NCBI GenBank assembly: GCA_964604045.1
Contig: CAZRXM010000020.1
Location: 1-15,920 of the forward strand
DNA from: DRVP01 sp964604045
GTDB taxonomy: Archaea > Thermoproteota > Bathyarchaeia > Bathyarchaeales > Bathycorpusculaceae
Length of the DNA: 15,920 bases
Direction of reading: 5' to 3'
The first letter of the stretch is position 1. Each line of letters begins with the position of its first letter. The notes under the pieces are model-generated. The model made no database searches and was not told the origin of the DNA. It saw only the letters and a program-made list of their open reading frames with translations. Position numbers and translations under genes: made by a program. Below, in pieces: positions 1-6,246 of this stretch.

Positions 1-658
1 TTCCAAAGTTCACGGCGTATTTAGCATACTTAAGTGCTATGGGCGGGCCTTCGCTTAGTTTTTTGGCAAGGTCGCGCGCCTCATCCCTAAGCTTATCGTA
101 ATTAACAACCTTGCTGACCAAGCCCATTTTCAATGCTTCGTCAGCCTTAATTCTATTTCCCAGCATCACAATTTCTTTTGCTTTCGCAAGGCCAACAACC
201 CTCACTAATCTCTGAGTGCCACCCCATCCAGGTATAAGTCCCAAATTTATTTCTGGGCTTCCAAGTTCAGCATGTTCAGCAGCTATTCTAAAGTCGCATG
301 CTAAAGCAAGTTCCAAGCCTCCACCCAATGCAAAGCCGTTGATAGCTGCAATAACGGGTTTTGAAAGTTGTTCTATTTTACTGAAAACGCTTTGCCCAAG
401 CCTAGAGAACTCTTCAGCTGTAACCGGTGTTGCCTTCGGAAAAGCCGTTATATCGGCTCCGGCGCTGAAGGCCCTGTCCCCTTCCCCAGTTATTATAATG
501 CACCTTATTGAGGGGTCCCTTTCTGCTGTATCCAAAGCGTCTGCAAGTTCTTGCATAAGAATATCGTTGAGGGCGTTAAGCCTATGGGGCCTATTGAGAA
601 TTATCCAAAGTATGCGGTCTTCTCTTTCTATTTTGAGGGTTTCATACGCTTTACTCAT
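1..658 (-). CDS. Enoyl-CoA hydratase/isomerase (crotonase family), partial
   Basis: It hydrates trans-2-enoyl-CoA to 3-hydroxyacyl-CoA, the second step of beta-oxidation, in the cytoplasm. The reading frame is open from an ATG at 658 to the left edge, giving about 219 residues; the C-terminus lies outside. The oxyanion-hole segment AFSAGADI is at residues 63-70. GGGLELALACDF at 112-123 carries the first catalytic Glu (E116), and GSPEINLGLIPGWGGTQRL from residue 133 carries the second (E136), so hydratase activity is expected. The ATG at 658 is preceded by GGTG five bases upstream; an in-frame ATG at 673 is the alternative. The gene lies 47 bases downstream of an acyl-CoA dehydrogenase on the same strand and is probably co-transcribed. 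Family assignment is secure; substrate chain length is unknown. Confidence 0.93.
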   Translation of the reverse strand, partial: MSKAYETLKIEREDRILWIILNRPHRLNALNDILMQELADALDTAERDPSIRCIIITGEGDRAFSAGADITAFPKATPVTAEEFSRLGQSVFSKIEQLSKPVIAAINGFALGGGLELALACDFRIAAEHAELGSPEINLGLIPGWGGTQRLVRVVGLAKAKEIVMLGNRIKADEALKMGLVSKVVNYDKLRDEARDLAKKLSEGPPIALKYAKYAVNFG

Positions 659-705
659 GGTTTCACCATCCATTTTTGAAGACCTTAATATTTTAGGCAC
701 TGGAT

Positions 706-1860
706 TTAAAACTTTCTCAAAAGGTACTTTAGGACGGTTAGTTTCTGAATTTCACTTGTTCCTTCATAGATCTCCGTTATTTTTGCGTCCCTATGATATC
801 TTTCAACACGGTATTCGCCTAGGTAGCCGTATCCACCAAGTGTTTGAATGGCGAAATCTGTTACCTCCATTGCTACACGGCTGGCATATTGTTTAGCCAT
901 GGCTGTTGCCATCGGATCCATTTTCCCCACATCTACAAGCCAAGCAGCTTTGTATGTTAAAAGCCTTGCCGCTTCGATTTTTGTTGCAAGCTCTGCTAAC
1001 GTGCATCCTATTGCCTCATGTTGTATTATAGGCTGTCCGAAGGCTTCCCTTTGTTTCGCGTATTTAAAAGCTATTTCCCAGGCGCCCTGAGCCATACCAA
1101 CTGCTTGAGCCGCAACACCGACTCTTGTCTTGTCAAAGAATTCCATGGAGTGATAAAAGCCCTTGTTAAGCTCGCCTACAATATTCCAATCCTTGACTTT
1201 CACATTGTCAAACCTCACTTCGCCAGTTACAGAGCATCTTATGCCCATTTTGTTATGAAGTTTTGTCGTTTCCAGTCCAGGCGTGCCTTTATCAACCACG
1301 AATAATGTTTCACCTCTATATGTTGGTCTAACCTTTGTGTCCGTCTGTGTCAAAACCACTATGAAGTCTGCTATAGGGGCGTTTGTTATGAAAGTTTTTG
1401 TGCCGTTTATCCACCATTCGTCTCCATATTTTATTGCTGTTGTTTCCATGCGAGTTATGTCGCTTCCACTAAGGTTTGGCTCTGTGAAGGCTGCAGCTGA
1501 GATGTAGTCGCCTCTACAAATGGGCGGTAGATACTTCTCTTTTTGTTCCTGGGTGCCATGGGCGAGGATGAGTTCACTGCCAAAGGTTCCACTCATGACG
1601 GCTACTCCAAGCGATGAATCTGCTCTGCACATTTCCTCTATTACTAGACATGTTTCTAGAAGACCATAGCCTTGCCCGCCATATTCTTGTGGAAAAGCCA
1701 TGCTTGTAAAGCCCAACTTTGCAGCTTTTTTGTAGAGCTCCATTGGAAATTCTTCTTTGCGGTCAAGCTCTTGAGCAAGCTCAGGCTTAAACTCTTTTTC
1801 GCAGAACTCTCTGACGGCGTTCTTTATTCCAATTTGCTCTTCAGTCAATTCAAACTTCAT
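706..1860 (-). CDS. Acyl-CoA dehydrogenase (first paralogue)
   Basis: This FAD enzyme oxidises acyl-CoA to trans-2-enoyl-CoA and passes electrons to ETF. At 384 residues it is full length for the short/medium-chain acyl-CoA dehydrogenase fold: N-terminal helical domain, beta domain with AAFTEPNLSGSD and INGTKTFITNAP, and C-terminal helical domain with FGQPI and GGYGYLGEY. The catalytic base is Glu366 in ITEIYEGTSEIQ, the position used in SCAD/MCAD-type enzymes. Its ATG at 1860 directly follows the TAG of the hydroxyacyl-CoA dehydrogenase gene, so the two are translationally coupled. It is a close paralogue of the 384-residue protein at 3157-4311. It differs by one extra residue in the TEP..GSD loop near the flavin, which suggests a different substrate. 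Glutaryl-CoA or branched-chain substrates cannot be excluded from sequence alone. Confidence 0.95.
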   Translation of the reverse strand: MKFELTEEQIGIKNAVREFCEKEFKPELAQELDRKEEFPMELYKKAAKLGFTSMAFPQEYGGQGYGLLETCLVIEEMCRADSSLGVAVMSGTFGSELILAHGTQEQKEKYLPPICRGDYISAAAFTEPNLSGSDITRMETTAIKYGDEWWINGTKTFITNAPIADFIVVLTQTDTKVRPTYRGETLFVVDKGTPGLETTKLHNKMGIRCSVTGEVRFDNVKVKDWNIVGELNKGFYHSMEFFDKTRVGVAAQAVGMAQGAWEIAFKYAKQREAFGQPIIQHEAIGCTLAELATKIEAARLLTYKAAWLVDVGKMDPMATAMAKQYASRVAMEVTDFAIQTLGGYGYLGEYRVERYHRDAKITEIYEGTSEIQKLTVLKYLLRKF

Positions 1861-3048
1861 CTAGTAGAACCCCCTCCCAGCTTTCTTACCCAACCAGCCT
1901 TTACTGACATATTCCTCTAGCAGCGGACAAGGTTTATACATTTCCATGTTATATTTGGCATATAATTCCTTCAACTTGTTAAGGATGACATCCAACCCTA
2001 TTCTATCTGCATACTCGCATGGGCCTGAAGGCCACCCTGTGCCAAGCTTCATTCCGGTGTCTATGTCTGCTGGACTTGCAGCGCCTTCATGTATTAGCCA
2101 TGCAGCCTCATTCGCAGCAACCGCCCAAGACCTTTCAACGTCATACTCTTCCATAAGGTTGAAGGGTATTCTTGGCCTCCCTTTGGTCCAATCATAGAAG
2201 CCTACGCCGGTTTTTTGTCCAAACTTTCTCTCTTTTATAAGTGGTTCAATAACGTCTGGGCATGGTTTAAAGCGTTCACCGTAAGCCTCGTAAAGGATTT
2301 TTCCAACCTCATAGGCAATGTCAAGTCCAACGTAGTCGGCCAGTTCAAACCAGCCCATGGGGAAACCTCCGCTGTACTTTACTGAAGCGTCAATTCCCTC
2401 TTTTGTCGCTTCTCCTCTGTGGAGAGTCCAGAAGGCCTCGTTAAAAACTGCGCCAAGCACTCTGTTGACTATAAAGCCACGCACATCCTTTTTAACGACC
2501 ACTGGTGTTTTTCCAAGCTTTTTGGCTAAGTCTACAAGAGTATTTATTGTCTCTTGGCTTGTTTTTTCGCCCTTAATTACCTCCACCAAAGCCATCAACT
2601 GTGGCGGGTTAAAGAAGTGCATTCCAGCCACTTTGTCAGGCCTGTTTGTAGCGTTTCCCATTTCGGTTATGCTTAGAGTCGACGTGTTAGATGCCAGAAT
2701 TGCATGGGGTGGTGCTATGCTGTCAAGTTTTGCAAAAACCTTCTTTTTCAAATCAAGGTTTTCCGGAACAGCTTCAATGGCTATATCTATGTCCTTCGCT
2801 GCCTCCTCGTAACTTGTGGTTGCCTTTATCCTTGAAAGCGCGGCGTCAGCATCCTCCTGTCTTATGCGTCTTTTCTCCACGAACTTGCTCAAACTCCATT
2901 TGATTCGCTCTAGAGCTTTATGGAGAAGTTCATCACTAATGTCCACCATAGTTACTTCCAAGCCACTTGTCGCCAGCAGTTGTGTTATGCCGTGTCCCAT
3001 CGCACCGGAGCCTATAACCGCTGCTTTTTTCAATTTTTCAGCCAACAA
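1861..3048 (-). CDS. 3-hydroxyacyl-CoA dehydrogenase with doubled C-terminal domain
   Basis: It oxidises 3-hydroxyacyl-CoA to 3-oxoacyl-CoA with NAD+, the third beta-oxidation step. The Rossmann nucleotide motif GSGAMGHG is at residues 13-20, SNTSTLSITEM follows at about 120-130, and the catalytic His is H144 in GMHFFNPP. Two 3HCDH C-terminal domains follow, each ending in the same signature (KTGVGFYDW, then KKAGRGFY at the very end). This explains 395 residues instead of about 285 for the single-domain enzyme. Two in-frame TTG codons sit at 3048 and 3045. GGAGGG lies 3 bases before the first and 6 before the second, so 3045 is the likelier start. The stop abuts the ATG of the downstream acyl-CoA dehydrogenase. 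No hydratase domain is fused. Confidence 0.95.
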   Translation of the reverse strand: MLAEKLKKAAVIGSGAMGHGITQLLATSGLEVTMVDISDELLHKALERIKWSLSKFVEKRRIRQEDADAALSRIKATTSYEEAAKDIDIAIEAVPENLDLKKKVFAKLDSIAPPHAILASNTSTLSITEMGNATNRPDKVAGMHFFNPPQLMALVEVIKGEKTSQETINTLVDLAKKLGKTPVVVKKDVRGFIVNRVLGAVFNEAFWTLHRGEATKEGIDASVKYSGGFPMGWFELADYVGLDIAYEVGKILYEAYGERFKPCPDVIEPLIKERKFGQKTGVGFYDWTKGRPRIPFNLMEEYDVERSWAVAANEAAWLIHEGAASPADIDTGMKLGTGWPSGPCEYADRIGLDVILNKLKELYAKYNMEMYKPCPLLEEYVSKGWLGKKAGRGFY

Positions 3049-3086
3049 TATCCCTCCTAGAAAAGAGAGAATAACTCCAGAGATGT

Positions 3087-3119
3087 ATTAAAAATTTTTT
3101 ATGTTAAAAAATTTTTAAT
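3087..3119. promoter_or_regulatory. Perfect AT-only inverted repeat upstream of hydroxyacyl-CoA dehydrogenase
   Basis: The 15-base arm attaaaaatttttta (3087-3101) is exactly mirrored at 3105-3119 around the 3-base spacer tgt. It lies in the 108-base gap between the stop of the second acyl-CoA dehydrogenase and the start of the hydroxyacyl-CoA dehydrogenase, which is the only large gap in the beta-oxidation cluster. On the minus strand it sits about 40-70 bases ahead of the TTG start, where an archaeal TATA/BRE element is expected. It could be an internal promoter, an operator for a dimeric fatty-acid regulator, or a weak terminator hairpin. The symmetry is seen directly; the function is inferred. 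Confidence 0.55.
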
Positions 3120-3156
3120 GACGTTATACCTAAACGGCGCCGAAAATTGAGGGTTT

Positions 3157-4311
3157 TTATGTTTGCTTCTGTAGGAAATTCACAATGGTAAGTTTTTGGA
3201 TTTCGCTTGTACCCTCGTAGATCTCGGTTATTTTTGCGCAGCGATGGAAACGTTCAACATGGTAGTCGGCTAGATACCCGTACCCGCCAAAAATTTGAAT
3301 CGCCTCGTCCGTTACCTCCATTGCCACGCGGCTTGCGTAAGCCTTTGCCATCGAGGTGGCGGCGGGGTTCGGCTTTTCATGGTCATATATCCACGCTGCC
3401 TTATATGTTAATAGACGAGCCGCTTCAATTTTCATCACCATCTCAGCCAGCTTAAAAGAGACCCCTTGAAAGTTTATTATCGGCTGTCCAAACTGCTTGC
3501 GGGTTTTGGCGTATGCAAGAGCCCTCTCAAAGGCCCCCTGGGCTATCCCCACAGCTTGGGCTGCAACGGTTATCCTTGTCCCGTCGAAAAGCTCAAGGGC
3601 GTAGTAAAAGCCTTTGTTAAGCTCGCCGATGAGGTTCTCTTCGGGCACGTGAAGGTCGCAAAGTGCAAGGGAGCCTGTGACGCATGGTCTTATCCCCATT
3701 TTGCCTTGAAGCTTCGTAGCCTCTAAGCCTGGCATACCCTTCTCCGCCAAAAACAGGCTTTGACCCCTATAGGACGGTGTGGCGTTTGGGTCTGTTTGGC
3801 AGAGGATTATGAATGTGTCAGCTATTGGAGCGTTCGTTATGAACTGTTTTGAACCATTTATAACCCATTCGTTTCCAACCTTTACGGCTGTAGTGTCTAG
3901 ACGGGTTATGTCGCTTCCATGTTCAGGCTCGGTGAAAGCCGCGGCAGCGATTTTCTCGCCCTTCGCTAGAGGCGGGATGTACTTTTCCTTCTGTCTCTCA
4001 CTGCCATGTTTTAGCAGAACGTCTGGAACCATTAAGTTTCCAAGGGAGACAGCTACTCCTAGCCCTGGGTCAACGCGGCAGAACTCCTCGACGACGAGGC
4101 ATTCTTCTAAGACGCCGTAGCCCTGCCCGCCATACTCCTCGGGTATACGCATGCTTGTGAAACCAAGTTTCGCGGCTTTCCTGTAGAGCTCTATGGGGAA
4201 CTCTTCTTTACGGTCGTATTCTAGGGCGAGCTCCGGTGTGAACTCTTTTTCAGCGAATTCGCGGGCAGCCCGCTTTATTTCCATTTGCTCTTCAGTTAAC
4301 TTGAAATACAA
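3157..4311 (-). CDS. Acyl-CoA dehydrogenase (second paralogue)
   Basis: Same fold, length (384 residues) and chemistry as the paralogue at 706-1860, with well over half of positions identical by eye. Motifs are AAFTEPEHGSD, INGSKQFITNAP, FGQPIINFQ, GGYGYLADY and ITEIYEGTSEIQ with catalytic Glu366. The TEPEHGSD loop has the usual length, unlike the longer loop in the first paralogue. The start is TTG at 4311, preceded by a G-rich stretch (gggggagaggg). It lies 18 bases downstream of ETF alpha and so is probably translated from the same message as its electron acceptor. Paralogue divergence is greatest at residues 85-105 and 195-215, near the acyl pocket and surface of the family, which is consistent with different substrate ranges. 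Confidence 0.95.
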   Translation of the reverse strand: MYFKLTEEQMEIKRAAREFAEKEFTPELALEYDRKEEFPIELYRKAAKLGFTSMRIPEEYGGQGYGVLEECLVVEEFCRVDPGLGVAVSLGNLMVPDVLLKHGSERQKEKYIPPLAKGEKIAAAAFTEPEHGSDITRLDTTAVKVGNEWVINGSKQFITNAPIADTFIILCQTDPNATPSYRGQSLFLAEKGMPGLEATKLQGKMGIRPCVTGSLALCDLHVPEENLIGELNKGFYYALELFDGTRITVAAQAVGIAQGAFERALAYAKTRKQFGQPIINFQGVSFKLAEMVMKIEAARLLTYKAAWIYDHEKPNPAATSMAKAYASRVAMEVTDEAIQIFGGYGYLADYHVERFHRCAKITEIYEGTSEIQKLTIVNFLQKQT

Positions 4312-4329
4312 AAGCCCTCTCCCCCGTTG

Positions 4330-5322
4330 CTATGCAGCCTTTTGAGCCTTTGCTTCATCGATTTTGTTTTTCAAGGCGGGCACTATTTTGAAGAGGTCTT
4401 CTACAACCCCGTAGTCTGAAAAGCTGAATATTGGAGCCTTTGGATCCTTATTTACAGCTATGATCAGCTCGGAGTTTTTCATTCCGAGAACGTGTTGGAA
4501 GGCTCCGCTTATTCCCAGCGCTAGGTAAAGCTTCGGTTTAACAGTTTTTCCAGAAGTCCCCACTTGGCGGTCGCTTGGAAGCCAGCCTTTGTCCACTATT
4601 GGGCGGGAGCATGCTAAGACTCCTCCTAGGGATTTTGCCAGCTCCTCCACCATGGGTATGTTGCTTTGGTCTTTGATGCCCCTTCCGATGCCTACAAGCA
4701 CATCTGCTGCTGTTATGTCTACACCTCCGGGTGGTGGCAGAACGTATTCTAAGAAGCGTTTTGTAGTTATTTCCTCCATTAGAGACGATGGAATTTCCTC
4801 TATTTCCCCGTTTGCGGGTGGTTGGGGCTTTTGTGTTTGGAAGGCTGCCTGCCGAACGGTTACCATGTAGCTTTCAGATTTGCGGAGAAAGGCTTTGGCG
4901 TTCACTTTACCTCCGTACATCTGCCGAGTCACGGTGAACCTTTCGCCTTCAAAACCAAAGTCTATGCAGTCCGTGGCTAGGGGGATGTTTAGGGCTGCGG
5001 CAAGCCTTGGGGCAAGTTCCACACCATAAGAAGTGTGTCCAATCAGCGTTAAGGCTGGTTTATGCTCCGTTATTAGGCGTGAAAGGACTTTTTGGTATGC
5101 GTCGGAGTTGAAGTTTTCAAGTTTGTCATCCTCCACCAGCAAAACTTTGTTGGCATATTCTGCCAGCGTTTTCGCGTGTTCTTTAACGTTTTTGCCGAGC
5201 AAAAGAGCAGTCAAACAGGCGTTTATTTTTCCGGCTAATTCTCTGGCTTTGGTTAGCATTTCAAAGGTTATGTCCCTTAACTGTCCCTGTCTATGTTCAG
5301 CCAGCACAAATACTTCAGCCAT
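4330..5322 (-). CDS. etfA: Electron transfer flavoprotein, alpha subunit
   Basis: This is the FAD-binding subunit of the ETF heterodimer that takes electrons from acyl-CoA dehydrogenases. It has 330 residues, normal for a non-ferredoxin-fused ETF alpha. The N-terminal domain (about 1-190) includes TLIGHTSYGVELAPRLAAAL. The C-terminal FAD domain has VLVGIGRGIKD, SRPIVDKGWLPSDRQVGTSG and LALGISGAFQHVLGM, followed by IIAVNKDPKAPIFSFSDYG, which is the classic FAD signature region. The ATG at 5322 directly abuts the stop of etfB, so the two are coupled. Placement between etfB and an acyl-CoA dehydrogenase implies a dedicated redox partner. The final acceptor (ETF:quinone oxidoreductase, FixCX or ferredoxin/NAD by bifurcation) is not encoded here, and I cannot tell bifurcating from simple ETF by eye. 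Confidence 0.96.
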   Translation of the reverse strand: MAEVFVLAEHRQGQLRDITFEMLTKARELAGKINACLTALLLGKNVKEHAKTLAEYANKVLLVEDDKLENFNSDAYQKVLSRLITEHKPALTLIGHTSYGVELAPRLAAALNIPLATDCIDFGFEGERFTVTRQMYGGKVNAKAFLRKSESYMVTVRQAAFQTQKPQPPANGEIEEIPSSLMEEITTKRFLEYVLPPPGGVDITAADVLVGIGRGIKDQSNIPMVEELAKSLGGVLACSRPIVDKGWLPSDRQVGTSGKTVKPKLYLALGISGAFQHVLGMKNSELIIAVNKDPKAPIFSFSDYGVVEDLFKIVPALKNKIDEAKAQKAA

Positions 5323-6111
5323 CTAAATCAGCCCCCTTGACTTGAGAATTTCAACGATCTTAGTGGCTACCTCGTCCGGGCTTCCAGTTAGAAATGTGGC
5401 TTGCTTTTCAACCGGGGGGGCGTAGAGTTTTTCTAACACCAGCCATGAGCCAGCCTCGCCTACATCGTTCTCGCTTAAGCCCACATCCGCCAGCCCCAAA
5501 ACCTTTATTTCCTTCTGCATAGCCTTCCTAATGCCCATGATTGAAACGTATCGGGGCTCGTTTATTCCTGTCTGAATGGTGAACAAAGCGGGCAACTTAA
5601 CCTCTAAACGCTCCTCCAATCCTCCTTCGAGTTCACGGTTTACAATCGCTTTGCCTTCGCTGAACTCAATCTTCTTAACCATTGTTGCATGGGGGATTCC
5701 AAGAAGCTCCGCCAAAACAGGACCCACGATAGCGCTTCCGTCATCACCAGCCTGAGCGCCCGTCAAGACAAGGTCAAAGTGCATGTTTTTTATGGCGCTG
5801 TAAATAATTTTTGCCGTGGCATAGGCATCTGAGCCGGCGAATCTCGGATCCCACAAGCGTATGGCTTTGTCCGCCCCGCGGGCGAGGCATTTCCGCAGAG
5901 TGCTCTCAGATTCCTCCGAGCCTACGGTTATTGCGGTCACAGTTCCTCCAAACTTTTCTTTTATGCGCACAGCTTCTTCCAAAGCGTAGTCGTCCCATTC
6001 GTTTATGTCGAAGACCAAGCCTGTTTTTTCTATGCCTTTGCCTGTGGCGTCAATTTTCAACTCTGCCTCCGCTGTTTCTGGTACATGTTTAACACAAACA
6101 ATAATATCCAA
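5323..6111 (-). CDS. etfB: Electron transfer flavoprotein, beta subunit
   Basis: This is the AMP (or second-flavin) binding subunit of ETF, 262 residues, normal for the family. Visible family features are the N-terminal IIVCVKHVPET, DINEWDDYALEEAVRIKE, AITVGSEESESTLRKCLARGADKAI and the nucleotide loop LTGAQAGDDGSAIVGPVLAE at about residues 115-135. The start is TTG at 6111, giving the expected N-terminus; GGAGGGAG stands 4-5 bases before it, an unusually strong ribosome site for this window. It is the first gene of the beta-oxidation run, and a TATA-like element lies about 50 bases upstream. Co-translation with etfA is indicated by the abutting stop and start. Confidence 0.96.
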   Translation of the reverse strand: MDIIVCVKHVPETAEAELKIDATGKGIEKTGLVFDINEWDDYALEEAVRIKEKFGGTVTAITVGSEESESTLRKCLARGADKAIRLWDPRFAGSDAYATAKIIYSAIKNMHFDLVLTGAQAGDDGSAIVGPVLAELLGIPHATMVKKIEFSEGKAIVNRELEGGLEERLEVKLPALFTIQTGINEPRYVSIMGIRKAMQKEIKVLGLADVGLSENDVGEAGSWLVLEKLYAPPVEKQATFLTGSPDEVATKIVEILKSRGLI

Positions 6112-6160
6112 ACTTTCTCCCTCCGTTGTTTTGGAAAATTCTGTTATGGCTGTCTGTTTT

Positions 6161-6170
6161 CATATAATTT
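6161..6170 (-). promoter_or_regulatory. Candidate TATA box of the etfB-led operon
   Basis: On the minus strand the sequence is aaattatatg, about 50 bases ahead of the etfB TTG. With a start site about 25 bases further on, the leader would be roughly 25-30 bases and contain the GGAGGGAG site. It is the best AT-rich box in the 135-base gap between alaS and etfB. Confidence 0.4.
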
Positions 6171-6246
6171 TTGCTGGAAACGCCGGCTTTAAGACGTGAT
6201 TCGCCCAGAAAGGGGCTTGGAAATGTACAAGATGATGAAACTTCCA

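Noticed and set aside
216..896. Plus-strand open frame of 226 codons at the left end
   Set aside because: It lies antisense to the enoyl-CoA hydratase and acyl-CoA dehydrogenase, whose protein motifs are unmistakable; its own translation shows no domain.
6183..6220. Small GCCC/GGGC inverted repeat after alaS as a terminator
   Set aside because: The stem is only 4-5 pairs and is followed by no T-tract on the minus strand.
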